Of a stretch of DNA of 64,000 nt, positions 32,751 through 40,955 are shown piece after piece. Where the stretch lies: positions 145,279 to 209,278 of the forward strand of contig NZ_KE007325.1 in the NCBI RefSeq assembly GCF_000397065.2, read 5' to 3'. The position numbers were made by a program, and so were the translations under genes. Every line of letters starts with the position of its first letter. Position 1 is the stretch's first letter. The notes below the pieces were generated by a model. That model did no database searches, was not told the origin of the DNA, and saw only the letters and a list, made by a program, of their open reading frames with translations. Source of the stretch: Marinobacter lipolyticus SM19 (GTDB lineage Bacteria; Pseudomonadota; Gammaproteobacteria; Pseudomonadales; Oleiphilaceae).

Positions 32751-33650
32751 TCATGTTGCCAGGGGAAACTCAGGAGCATCCCCGGACATCGGGCCAAGCT
32801 CTCGCATCACCCGGTTCATGATGCCCCGAGCGGGCCCGCCAGAGAACAGATTGGTCAGTGCGGTGTGACGGGCTTGCGGGCTTTTCAGTGCGGCCCGGTG
32901 AATCGACCGCGTGGTGGCTTCAGGGCACAACAGGAACGCCGTGCCCAACTGGACACCGGCGGCCCCCAGATCCATCGCCGCGCGGATGCCTTTGGCATCA
33001 ACAATCCCGCCGGCAGCAATAACCGGGCAGCGAACCGCCTGGATAACCTGGGGCAGCAGCGCAAACGTACCCATCTGGGTGGACAAGTCCCGGGTCAGGA
33101 AGATCCCCCGATGACCGCCAGCCTCCAGCCCCTGGGCAATAATCGAATCCACCCCACGTTCATCCAGCCAGACCGCTTCTTCAACCGTGGTTGCGGTGGA
33201 AATGACTTTGGCGCCGGTGGCTTTTACCCGGTTCAGCAAGGTGTCATCCGGTAACCCGAAATGAAAGCTGACCACCGCCGGGGTATAAGCCTCCACCAGC
33301 TCGGCCGCGTCTTCGTTAAACGGCGTGCGGCCACCGCCCGCGGGAATACTCTCCGCATCGATACCGTATTCCAGATAGTATGGCGCAAGAGCTTCCCGCC
33401 AGGCCCGTTCCCGGGCATGGTCCGGCCCGGGCGGCTGGTGGGCGAAAAAGTTCACATTGAAGGGTTTGTTGGTGCCTGATGCCAGCGTTTCCAGCTCGGC
33501 TCGCAAGTCATCGGCACCCAGCATGGCGGAGGGCAGCGAACCCAGGCCACCGGCATTGGACACCGCCAGGGCCAGCTCCGCGCCCTGAACCCCCGCCATC
33601 GGCGCTTGAATGATGGGTAACTCAATTCCCAGAAGTGTTGTCAGTGTCAT
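32751..33650 (-). CDS. Nitronate monooxygenase family protein, truncated by an in-frame stop
   Basis: 299 residues as translated; about 345 if the stop is ignored. The family are FMN TIM-barrel enzymes that oxidise nitronates such as propionate 3-nitronate. Seen: TLLGIELPIIQAPMAGVQG at the N-terminus, the phosphate-binding AQGLEAGGHRG loop, and CPVIAAGGIVDAKGIRAAMDLGAAGVQLGTAFL. The protein stops after PEFPLAT, losing the DFSPLWSGQNA tail that packs near the flavin. The start is set at MTLTTLLGIE with AAGGG upstream; an upstream frame extension is not conserved. Whether the shortened enzyme works is unknown. A sequencing error is the main alternative. Confidence 0.88.
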   Translation of the reverse strand: MTLTTLLGIELPIIQAPMAGVQGAELALAVSNAGGLGSLPSAMLGADDLRAELETLASGTNKPFNVNFFAHQPPGPDHARERAWREALAPYYLEYGIDAESIPAGGGRTPFNEDAAELVEAYTPAVVSFHFGLPDDTLLNRVKATGAKVISTATTVEEAVWLDERGVDSIIAQGLEAGGHRGIFLTRDLSTQMGTFALLPQVIQAVRCPVIAAGGIVDAKGIRAAMDLGAAGVQLGTAFLLCPEATTRSIHRAALKSPQARHTALTNLFSGGPARGIMNRVMRELGPMSGDAPEFPLAT

Positions 33651-33766
33651 ATCCCTTATTTCCCTCTCCCTGAAACTTTCCCAGACTGCCACAATGTCCG
33701 AAATTGAGCCACGGCATTGCTTGTGTCAAAGTGACCTGAGTTCATTAGCGCGGAAACTGCCCAGCC

Positions 33767-34798
33767 ATGAAAACCGTGTTCTCTCCCCTCCATGCCCGCC
33801 GTACTGTCAAAACCGAATTGGATGGCGGCCTGCTGATCGAACCCCATGAGAAACCCTCACGGGCGGAAACCATCCTGGCGCGGGTCAGGAATCAGGCGCT
33901 GGGGGAGGTTCTGGAACCGGAAGAGTTTGGCCTTGAGCCCATCAAAAGGGTACACACGGCTGATTACGTGTCCTTTCTGGAAACCTGCTGGGACGAGTGG
34001 GTCGCCGCCGGCAAACCCGGCGAAGCCATTCCCGCCGTGTGGGCCGGTCGCGGCATGCGCCACCGTCTGCCCAAGGACATCGATGGCCGCCTGGGCTATT
34101 ACAGCTTCGCGGCGGAAACCTCCATTACCGAGGGCACCTGGGACGCCGCCCGAGCCTCCGCCAATGTGGCCCTGACCGCCCAGAAACTGGTGGCCGGAGG
34201 CGAGCGCGCGGTTTTCGCCCTCTGCCGCCCACCGGGTCATCACGCTCACGCGGACCTGTTCGGTGGCTACTGCTTTTTCAACAACGCAGCCATTACAGCG
34301 CAAGCCTTCCGGGACCAGGGCTACCAGCGGGTCGCCATCCTTGATGTGGATTTCCATCACGGCAACGGCACCCAAGCCATCTTCTACAACCGCAGTGACG
34401 TGCTGACCATCAGCCTGCATGGCGACCCGGACCTGGTATTTCCCCACTTCCTCGGCTTTGAGGACGAGATCGGCGAGGGCGACGGGGAAGGCTACAACCT
34501 GAACCTTGTCTACCCGCCCAATACTCCTTACAGCACCTGGAGCCAGGGCCTGGAAACCGCCTGCCGGCAGATCGAAGCTTTCCGGCCAACGGCTCTGGTG
34601 GTTGCCCTGGGCGTGGACACCTTCGAGGAAGACCCGATCTCCTTCTTCAAGCTCACCTCGGGTGACTACCTCACTCTCGGCAAACGCATCGAGCAACTGG
34701 GCCTGCCAACGGTGTTTACCATGGAAGGCGGTTACGATGTGGAAGCTATCGGAGTGAACGCGGTGAATGTAATGCAGGGTTTCGAAGGCAAGGAATGA
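33767..34798 (+). CDS. Histone deacetylase superfamily, acetylpolyamine-amidohydrolase-like
   Basis: 343 residues, zinc-dependent deacetylase fold. Catalytic features: RPPGHHAHADLFGGYCFFNNAA (two adjacent His), DVDFHHGNGTQAIF (zinc Asp and His), LGVDTFEEDPISFFKL (second zinc Asp, with the FEEDPISFF insert typical of acetylpolyamine amidohydrolases) and MEGGYDVE. It probably removes acetyl groups from polyamines or related small amines in the cytosol. Complete length. It is divergent from the nitronate monooxygenase. A second superfamily member of another subgroup lies at 50674-51780. Confidence 0.9.
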   Translation: MKTVFSPLHARRTVKTELDGGLLIEPHEKPSRAETILARVRNQALGEVLEPEEFGLEPIKRVHTADYVSFLETCWDEWVAAGKPGEAIPAVWAGRGMRHRLPKDIDGRLGYYSFAAETSITEGTWDAARASANVALTAQKLVAGGERAVFALCRPPGHHAHADLFGGYCFFNNAAITAQAFRDQGYQRVAILDVDFHHGNGTQAIFYNRSDVLTISLHGDPDLVFPHFLGFEDEIGEGDGEGYNLNLVYPPNTPYSTWSQGLETACRQIEAFRPTALVVALGVDTFEEDPISFFKLTSGDYLTLGKRIEQLGLPTVFTMEGGYDVEAIGVNAVNVMQGFEGKE

Positions 34799-34895
34799 TA
34801 GAAAAAGGCAATGTCATTGTCGGAAAAGGCCATTGTCAGTAGCTTGCTAATTAGAGACGATCAGGTCTTAATACCCCAAAATCGGATGGATCATT

Positions 34896-35585
34896 ATGGA
34901 ACGCTATCTCCAGCCTACCGCTTTCTTCAATTATGACCAGCCTGAGCTGAAGGCCTGGATCGCGGATCAGCTAGAGGGTGTGCCGGATGATCCCGTCGAA
35001 CAGGCAAAGACACTTTATCTCGCGGTACGGGACTCCGTGAGCTACAACCCTTACGTGTTCCAGACGAACCCGAAGACTTTCAGTGCCAGTTACGCCCTTG
35101 AAAGCGGTGAGACCTACTGTATTCCCAAGGCAGTGCTGCTGGGCGCGGCGGCCCGTTCCGTTGGTATTCCCAGCCGACTGGGGCTGGCGGATGTGCGTAA
35201 TCATCTATCCAGCCAGAAGCTGATCGATTACCTGCAGTCGGATATTTTTCGCATGCACGGTTTCATCGAGCTCTACTTGAACGGGAAGTGGGTAAAGGCA
35301 ACTCCGGCATTCAATGCCAGGCTGTGCGAGCTGATGAGCGTGGAACCACTGGAATTCGATGGCGTCCACGATTCCATCTTCCAGGAGTACACCGAATCCG
35401 GCGACGCCCACATGGAATACGTCAACGATCACGGGGTGTTCGATGACGTCCCCCACGAATTTATCGTCGATGGCATCAAGGCAGCCTACGGTCATCTCTT
35501 TTCAGCGAATGACGTTGAGAAGAGTTTCCAGGGCAGCCTCGAGACAGATGTCAGTTCGACAACGTCCGCAACCGGAGCTGACTAG
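34896..35585 (+). CDS. Transglutaminase-like cysteine protease-fold protein
   Basis: 229 residues, cytosolic. The transglutaminase-like core shows Cys75 in SGETYCIPKAVLLGAAARSVGIPSRLG and His121 in RMHGFIELYLNGKWVKATPAFN. Where the third catalytic residue (Asp) is expected there is Thr136, so the triad looks incomplete, although this variant is common in the subgroup with KATPAFN. The acidic C-terminal part (EYTESGDAHMEYVNDHGVFDDVP) is family-specific. Function unknown; protease or amidase activity is inference. Its stop overlaps the convergent periplasmic binding-protein gene by 4 bases. Confidence 0.85.
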   Translation: MERYLQPTAFFNYDQPELKAWIADQLEGVPDDPVEQAKTLYLAVRDSVSYNPYVFQTNPKTFSASYALESGETYCIPKAVLLGAAARSVGIPSRLGLADVRNHLSSQKLIDYLQSDIFRMHGFIELYLNGKWVKATPAFNARLCELMSVEPLEFDGVHDSIFQEYTESGDAHMEYVNDHGVFDDVPHEFIVDGIKAAYGHLFSANDVEKSFQGSLETDVSSTTSATGAD

Positions 35586-36334
35586 GAATCAGGGTCGACA
35601 CCCGGCTCATCGTCATCAAACTCCACATACAGGGGCCCGGCAATGTCCTGGTAAACACCGTCGCGCTTGAGCTTCTTCAATTCCCGCGACAGTTGGGTTA
35701 AAAAAGACCGATTGCGCTCGGTGTTGTGGCAAGTCAGGCGATCAAAGCTTTCCAGAAGGGGGTGATCCGGCGAATAACTGAGCCTGTCCAGATAAGGCCT
35801 GATATCCGGAATCGCACCGATAACCGCCTCAAAACGCCCGTACTCCAGCATTGACACATTCAGGGCATCGTTTCTGGACCAGACAACATCCAAATGATGA
35901 TTCTCAAGAAAAGGGTGAAGGAAGTGTTCCTGGCCGCTGACCACTCCAACCCGTTTATTTTCAAGGGCACTCACGCTTACCATCGGGGGACTGTTCTTGA
36001 GGGTAAACAGAAAGAAACTGAATTTCCCTAGAGGGAAGCTAAAGATAAGCTCATCCTGCCCGAATGTTTGCGCTAACGCTTCGGTTGAAGAATAAATACA
36101 GTCCACCTCTCCCTGCTCAAAAACGAGTAGCGCCCGCCTGATTGGATAGAAAGATTCGTTCACTTCGACATCCTGGTTCTCAAGGGCCCGGGCGATAATT
36201 TTCTGGTATACCCCGTCACCGGCTTCGGTCGTCAGGTGAGAGAGGCCAGGGACGGCTATACGAATACGGTCCCCTTCCGAAGCACCAGCACTAGCGCAAA
36301 ACACCCACAATATCGGGAGTAGAAAAACCCTCAT
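35582..36334 (-). CDS. Periplasmic amino-acid-type solute-binding protein
   Basis: 250 residues. Signal peptide 1-18 (MRVFLLPILWVFCASAGA). The mature part has the SBP_bac_3 layout: DRIRIAVPGLSHL, a YPIRRALLVFEQGEVDCIYSS segment and ALENKRVGVVSGQEHFLHPFL at the hinge. No ABC permease or ATPase gene is near, and the sequence diverges from transport receptors, so it may be an orphan binding or sensory protein. GAGG lies 8 bases before the chosen ATG. It is convergent with the transglutaminase-like gene. Confidence 0.8.
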   Translation of the reverse strand: MRVFLLPILWVFCASAGASEGDRIRIAVPGLSHLTTEAGDGVYQKIIARALENQDVEVNESFYPIRRALLVFEQGEVDCIYSSTEALAQTFGQDELIFSFPLGKFSFFLFTLKNSPPMVSVSALENKRVGVVSGQEHFLHPFLENHHLDVVWSRNDALNVSMLEYGRFEAVIGAIPDIRPYLDRLSYSPDHPLLESFDRLTCHNTERNRSFLTQLSRELKKLKRDGVYQDIAGPLYVEFDDDEPGVDPDS

Positions 36335-36373
36335 GGAACTGCCTCTGATCAAAACCGGTTTCCCATAACGATA

Positions 36374-36401
36374 ACAGGCATCGGGTGACTCCGATGCCTG
36401 T
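36374..36401. terminator. Hairpin terminator between ahpF and the binding-protein gene
   Basis: Stem ACAGGCATCGG/CCGATGCCTGT (11 bp) with a 6-base loop, 33 bases past the ahpF stop. A TTTTG tract follows on the plus side and TTATCGTTAT on the minus side. By position it terminates ahpF transcription. Confidence 0.7.
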
Positions 36402-36433
36402 TTTGTTCAAACCAGAAGATCAGACCATTGAGC

Positions 36434-38014
36434 TTAGGCAGCCTGATCGTCCTCAGCCGAGTTACGGATCAGGAAGTCAAAGGCACTCAGTGCCGCCTTG
36501 GAGCCTTCACCCATCGAAATCACGATCTGCTTATAAGGTACCGTGGTGGCATCGCCAGCCGCAAACACACCGGGAATGGACGTTTCGTTGCGGTCGTTGA
36601 TGATGAGTTCCCCGTGCTGGCTCAACTCGATATCGCCTTTCAGCCACTCGGTGTTGGGCACCAGGCCGATCTGCACGAACACGCCTTCCAGCGACACGTG
36701 ATGACTCTCACCAGTGTTGCGGTCGGTGTACTGCAGACCGTTAACCTTGCCGTTCTCACCGGTGATTTCGGTGGTCTGGCCAGAGGTGATGATTTCCACA
36801 TTCTTCAGGCTGCGCAGTTTCTTCTGCAGCACCTCGTCCGCCCGCATTTCGGCGCCAAACTCGATCAGCGTGACGTGACCGACAATGCCCGCCAGGTCGA
36901 TGGCCGCTTCCACGCCGGAGTTACCGCCACCAATGACTGCCACGCGCTTGCCCTTGAACAGCGGGCCGTCGCAGTGCGGACAGTAAGCCACGCCCTTGTT
37001 GCGATACTCTTCCTCACCCGGGACACCCAGTTGGCGCCAGCGGGCACCGGTGGACAGAATCACTGTGCGGGATTTCAGCGAAGCGCCATTGGCCAGGCGC
37101 ACCTCATGCAGACCACCTCGCTGGCTGGCCGGAATCAGCTTCTCGGCGCGCTGCATGTTCATGATGTCCACGTCGTATTCGGTGACGTGCTGCTCCATGG
37201 CGCTGACCAGTTTCGGGCCTTCGGTATAAGGCACGGAAATCAGGTTCTCAATGCCCATGGTATCGGCAACCTGGCCACCAAAACGCTCGGCGGCAATGCC
37301 AGTGGCAATGCCCTTGCGGGCAGCGTAGATAGCTGCAGCCGAACCGGCCGGGCCACCACCGATGATCAGTACTTCAAAGGCGTCTTTGCTGTTAATCTTT
37401 TCCGCTTCACGGGCGTCGGAGTTGGTGTCCAGTTTGGCCACGATCTCTTCCAGCGTCATCCGGCCCTGGCCAAAGGTTTCGCCATTCAGGTAAACGCTCG
37501 GTACCGCCATGACTTCGCGCTTCTCGACTTCCTCCTGGAACAGCGCACCATCGATGGACGTGTGCTTGATCTTCGGGTTCAGCACACTCATCAGGTTGAT
37601 CGCCTGCACCACATCCGGGCAATTCTGACAGGACAGGGAAAAATAGGTCTCGAACTCAAACTCGCCGTCCAGGGCCTGAATCTGCTCGATCACGTCCTGA
37701 GACGCCTTGGACGGATGGCCGCCCACCTGGAGCAGTGCCAGCACCAGCGAGGTGAACTCATGTCCCATGGGAATGCCGGCGAAACGAACACCAATATCCG
37801 TACCTACACGATTGATGGCAAATGAAGGGCGACGCACATCCGGATCTTCCTCAGTGCGCAGGCTGATCTTCTCAGACATCGGCTCCAGCTCTTCGAGGAG
37901 CTCACGCAGCTCCTGGGACTTGGGGCCGTCGTCGTAGGCAGCAACCAACTCAATCGGCTGCTGCAGTTTGTCCATGTAGGCTTTCAACTGTTCCTTGATA
38001 TTGGCATCCAACAT
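36434..38014 (-). CDS. ahpF: Alkyl hydroperoxide reductase subunit F
   Basis: 526-residue flavoprotein disulfide reductase that recycles AhpC with NADH. The N-terminal tandem thioredoxin-like domain carries the redox pair Cys129-Cys132 (SCQNC). FAD motif [17 protein letters not shown] and NADH motif [17 protein letters not shown] flank the second redox pair Cys345-Cys348 (YCPHCDGP). These numbers equal those of E. coli AhpF, which supports the chosen start; AGAGGA is 8 bases upstream. ahpC lies 2.1 kb away on the same strand but upstream, with two plus-strand genes between, an unusual split of the pair. An OxyR-like site precedes it. Confidence 0.97.
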   Translation of the reverse strand: MLDANIKEQLKAYMDKLQQPIELVAAYDDGPKSQELRELLEELEPMSEKISLRTEEDPDVRRPSFAINRVGTDIGVRFAGIPMGHEFTSLVLALLQVGGHPSKASQDVIEQIQALDGEFEFETYFSLSCQNCPDVVQAINLMSVLNPKIKHTSIDGALFQEEVEKREVMAVPSVYLNGETFGQGRMTLEEIVAKLDTNSDAREAEKINSKDAFEVLIIGGGPAGSAAAIYAARKGIATGIAAERFGGQVADTMGIENLISVPYTEGPKLVSAMEQHVTEYDVDIMNMQRAEKLIPASQRGGLHEVRLANGASLKSRTVILSTGARWRQLGVPGEEEYRNKGVAYCPHCDGPLFKGKRVAVIGGGNSGVEAAIDLAGIVGHVTLIEFGAEMRADEVLQKKLRSLKNVEIITSGQTTEITGENGKVNGLQYTDRNTGESHHVSLEGVFVQIGLVPNTEWLKGDIELSQHGELIINDRNETSIPGVFAAGDATTVPYKQIVISMGEGSKAALSAFDFLIRNSAEDDQAA

Positions 38015-38141
38015 GTAACGCGTCCTCTTTATAAACTTCGTGAGACTGAATGTACGAACTCGGAATGAAGTACGAATCGAATATGTGAGAAAGATACGGA
38101 TTGAGCATATAAAGCTCAAATTAATTGATCCAAACCTTTCA

Positions 38142-38156
38142 ATAGGACGGACCTAT
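38142..38156. promoter_or_regulatory. OxyR-like site upstream of ahpF
   Basis: ATAGGACGGACCTAT fits the ATAG-N7-CTAT core of OxyR sites and nearly equals the site before ahpC. It lies 128 bases before the ahpF start in the 332-bp gap 38015-38346, which shows no other feature I can support. TCCAAACC stands a few bases upstream in both cases. Confidence 0.6.
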
Positions 38157-38346
38157 ATACAATCTCAGGATTGCTGTCCGCCGGCCATAAAACCTGCCCA
38201 TCAGGTCTTGATCCTGTCCCTATCAGGCAACTCACCGTCCTGTTGTCCCCCTGCCAACCTCGCTTTCGGCTTGCTACTTTAAAAGGCTGAATACAGAGAG
38301 GTTTGCCCGCCGGTTTATCTCCCGATCCCGTAGCCGGAGAACACAA

Positions 38347-39258
38347 ATGAAGGCCAAATCACGTCATAACATACAGCCACGACACGTTCAGTTTGATTTC
38401 AGTGACACGCCCTTGTATTGGCTCAGGGATGATGCGTTTTCCACCCACATGATCAACGGTATTCATTTATTACTGCCAGAGGGTGAGCTCTGGTTCTGCC
38501 GCGTCTACAACAAGGCTTTACCACTGGTCACGGATGACAACCTCCGAGCCGACGTGCAAGGATTTATTCGCCAGGAGGCGATCCATTCCCGCGCCCACAG
38601 CAAAGCCCAGGACTACCTGAGAGAACACGGGTTAAGCTTTGACGAATACCACCGACGGGTAAGCTGGCTATTCCAGTCCCTGCTGGGCGAACAACCCCTC
38701 GGTCTCAAGAGCCTGGACCGCAAGAAATGGCGCAAACAATGGCTGGTCCTGCGGGTTGGTCTCATCGCCGCTATCGAGCATTTCACCGGTGTGCTCGGCC
38801 AATGGGCGATGGACAATACCAGTTGGGAACAAAGCGGCGATCCCGCCATGGTGGACCTGTTCAAGTGGCATCTCGCTGAGGAAGTGGAGCATCGAACGGT
38901 GGCCTTCGACCTGTTTGAGCACCTCTGCAAGACGCAGCTGGGCTTTTACATCAGCCGACAGGCGTTAATGGCCTTGGTGTTTCCACTCTTCCTGTATTTC
39001 ATAGCCGAAGGTGGGCGCACACTGTACCGCCAGGATCCATCCCCCAAAGTAAAACGCTTTGGTCGTATGGGCATGCTCAATATTTTCAGAGAGCTTGAGC
39101 GCGTCGGGAAGGATACCGGCAATGTGCCCACGTTCTCGTTTCTGGTCAGGGCCACGTTCCGCTGGCTTGCACCTGATTTCCACCCCGTTCATGAAGGGGA
39201 TACCCAGCAGGCACTGGATTACCTTGCCCGCTCCCCGGCAGCAAATCACGTCAGCTGA
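38347..39258 (+). CDS. PF10118-type metal-dependent hydrolase
   Basis: 303 residues, helical protein with a ferritin-like pattern of metal ligands: FIRQEAIHSRAHSKAQ, AAIEHFTGVLGQWAM and KWHLAEEVEHRTVAFDLF. The family is annotated as predicted metal-dependent hydrolase, but the E/H spacing also resembles di-iron oxygenases. One hydrophobic stretch (about 205-222) suggests membrane association. GGAGAA precedes the ATG. It is divergent from ahpF and is a paralogue of the gene at 52096-53034, which neighbours a Baeyer-Villiger monooxygenase. The substrate is unknown. Confidence 0.85.
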   Translation: MKAKSRHNIQPRHVQFDFSDTPLYWLRDDAFSTHMINGIHLLLPEGELWFCRVYNKALPLVTDDNLRADVQGFIRQEAIHSRAHSKAQDYLREHGLSFDEYHRRVSWLFQSLLGEQPLGLKSLDRKKWRKQWLVLRVGLIAAIEHFTGVLGQWAMDNTSWEQSGDPAMVDLFKWHLAEEVEHRTVAFDLFEHLCKTQLGFYISRQALMALVFPLFLYFIAEGGRTLYRQDPSPKVKRFGRMGMLNIFRELERVGKDTGNVPTFSFLVRATFRWLAPDFHPVHEGDTQQALDYLARSPAANHVS

Positions 39259-39267
39259 AAGGTAAAC

Positions 39268-39283
39268 CCCCGGAAAACCGGGG
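39268..39283 (+). terminator. Short hairpin after the PF10118 gene
   Basis: CCCCGG-AAAA-CCGGGG stem-loop 9 bases past the stop codon. It has only CTTG after it, so it is a weak or incomplete terminator. Confidence 0.4.
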
Positions 39284-39378
39284 CTTGACCAATAGCGAAT
39301 ACCCAACGGCAGCTTGTCAGCGTATCGTGTACCAAGGACACCGAATAACCACTCTCTGGTACTCAGAATAGGCAACGC

Positions 39379-40110
39379 ATGTTTCTAGATCGTTTCCACT
39401 CCGTCCGAGACGGGCACGTACATATCTCCGCCCTGCAGGCCAGTCAGTTCGCCAAAGAGATCGCGGGAGATTTCAACCCCATTCATGATCCGGATGCCCG
39501 CCGCTTCTGCGTTCCCGGGGACCTGCTCTTCGCCATCATTCTGGCCCGTTTCGGGCTCTCGGAAAACATGACGTTCAGATTTCGTAGTCTGCTGGGTGCA
39601 GACGTGCCATTAGGGTTTGTGGAGACCGAGAGCGGCATTAACGTTTGCGATGACGCCGGCAAGGTCTATATCGAAGTGACTCGCAGTGGCGCCCGCACCG
39701 AGGACCAGCAGCTGATCGAGGATATTACCCGCGCCTACGTGGCCGCCTCCGGCAAGAACTTCCCCCATACCCTGAAACCGTTGATGGAATCGAACGGGGT
39801 AATGTTCAATCCCGATCGCCCGATGGTCATGTACGAGAGCATGAGCCTGGCCCTGAACAACCTGGATCTGCCGTCGCCGGACCTCGAACTGAGTAACGCA
39901 ACGCTGGATGCGGCCGGAAAGCGTGGCAACGTTCTGCTGGAGTACCAGCTGACCGCAGACGGCAAGGCCGTGGGCGAAGTTACCAAGCATCTTATACTGA
40001 GCGGCCTGCGGCCTTACTGCCCGGATGCCATGGCCGGCGTCATCGAGGAGTTCTATCGCCTCAAGGCCCGTGGCACTGCGGTTCCCCCAGACACAAAAAA
40101 CCCCGGATAA
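39379..40110 (+). CDS. DUF3581 family protein
   Basis: 243 residues, soluble, of a gammaproteobacterial family without known function. It begins MFLDRFHSVRDGHVHISALQASQFAKEIAGDFNPIHDPDARRFCVPGDLLFA. The DFNPIHDPDARRF...PGDLLFA pattern is that of MaoC-like hot-dog dehydratases and thioesterases, so a hot-dog fold acting on acyl thioesters is a reasonable inference. The C-terminal half also looks like a second hot-dog unit ending in VTKHLILSGLRPY. Its last codons and stop lie inside a terminator hairpin. Confidence 0.83.
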   Translation: MFLDRFHSVRDGHVHISALQASQFAKEIAGDFNPIHDPDARRFCVPGDLLFAIILARFGLSENMTFRFRSLLGADVPLGFVETESGINVCDDAGKVYIEVTRSGARTEDQQLIEDITRAYVAASGKNFPHTLKPLMESNGVMFNPDRPMVMYESMSLALNNLDLPSPDLELSNATLDAAGKRGNVLLEYQLTADGKAVGEVTKHLILSGLRPYCPDAMAGVIEEFYRLKARGTAVPPDTKNPG

Positions 40111-40121
40111 TCCGGGGTTTT
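40095..40121. terminator. Bidirectional terminator between DUF3581 gene and ahpC
   Basis: CCCCGGA-TAA-TCCGGGG with A6 before and TTTT after, suited to stop transcripts from both sides. The TAA of the loop is the DUF3581 stop codon. It is 30 bases from the end of ahpC. Confidence 0.88.
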
Positions 40122-40150
40122 CTGCTCTTTAGCTACTCTCGGGGAGGAGC

Positions 40151-40714
40151 TTAGATCTTGCCAACCAGGTCCAGGGAAGGAGCCAGAGTCGCTTCACCTT
40201 CTTTCCACTTGGCTGGGCAAACTTCGCCCGGGTTGTTGCGAACGTACTGGGCAGCTTTTACCTTGCGCAGCAGGTCGTCGGCGTCACGGCCAATACCTTC
40301 AGCAGTGATTTCCACCGCCTGGATAATGCCATCCGGATCGATCAGGAAGGTAGCGCGATCCGCCAGGCCCTGACCTTCACGCATTACACCGAAGTTGTTG
40401 GTGATGGTGCCAGTCTGGTCGCCAACCATGAAGTAGTTGATCTTACCGATGGTCTCGGAAGCGTCGTGCCATGCCTTATGGGTGAAGTGGGTGTCAGTAG
40501 ACACAGAGAACACTTCCACGCCCAGCTTCTGCAGCTCTTCGTACTTGTCTGCGACGTCACCCAGTTCGGTCGGGCAAACAAAAGTGAAGTCAGCCGGATA
40601 GAAGAAAAAGACAGACCACTTACCTTTTACATCAGCTTCGGAGATTTCAACAAACTCGCCCTGTTTGAAGGCGGTGGCGTTGAACGGTTTGATCTCGCTG
40701 TTAACAATACCCAT
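40151..40714 (-). CDS. ahpC: Alkyl hydroperoxide reductase subunit C
   Basis: 187-residue typical two-Cys peroxiredoxin. Peroxidatic Cys47 lies in [10 protein letters not shown] and resolving Cys166 in GEVCPAKW. Length, start [11 protein letters not shown] and order match E. coli AhpC. It reduces hydrogen peroxide, organic peroxides and peroxynitrite and is regenerated by AhpF. GGGAGTGAG is upstream of the ATG. A strong OxyR-like site lies about 105 bases upstream, so peroxide induction is expected. Confidence 0.98.
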   Translation of the reverse strand: MGIVNSEIKPFNATAFKQGEFVEISEADVKGKWSVFFFYPADFTFVCPTELGDVADKYEELQKLGVEVFSVSTDTHFTHKAWHDASETIGKINYFMVGDQTGTITNNFGVMREGQGLADRATFLIDPDGIIQAVEITAEGIGRDADDLLRKVKAAQYVRNNPGEVCPAKWKEGEATLAPSLDLVGKI

Positions 40715-40817
40715 ATAAACTCACTCCCGATTGTTTGATTCAAGGATTGATGAATGAAAGGCGCCTAGACTAATGAATTCAGGCGCCAAGGCAAAATTGA
40801 TAATTTCCAAACCAGAG

Positions 40818-40832
40818 ATAGGCTGTACCTAT
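40818..40832. promoter_or_regulatory. OxyR-like site upstream of ahpC
   Basis: ATAGGCTGTACCTAT matches ATAG-N7-CTAT exactly, with the T and A of the extended half-sites partly kept. It shares ATAGG-N5-ACCTAT and a TCCAAACC neighbour with the ahpF site. The second half of a full four-element OxyR site is not clear. Confidence 0.65.
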
Positions 40833-40955
40833 TTATCATGGAGGAGAGGCGAAGCCTTCGTCCACCGCTCTTTATGGAGACGGAACTGGGAAATTCAATC
40901 GTTCAGAGCTCCACGGATGGACTATTATTAGGGGTCTGAAGGGAGGACAGGGCTC

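Noticed and set aside
32751..32753. TGA read as selenocysteine in the nitronate monooxygenase
   Set aside because: The codon is not at a redox-active place and no SECIS-like hairpin is seen just after it; nonsense mutation or error is simpler.
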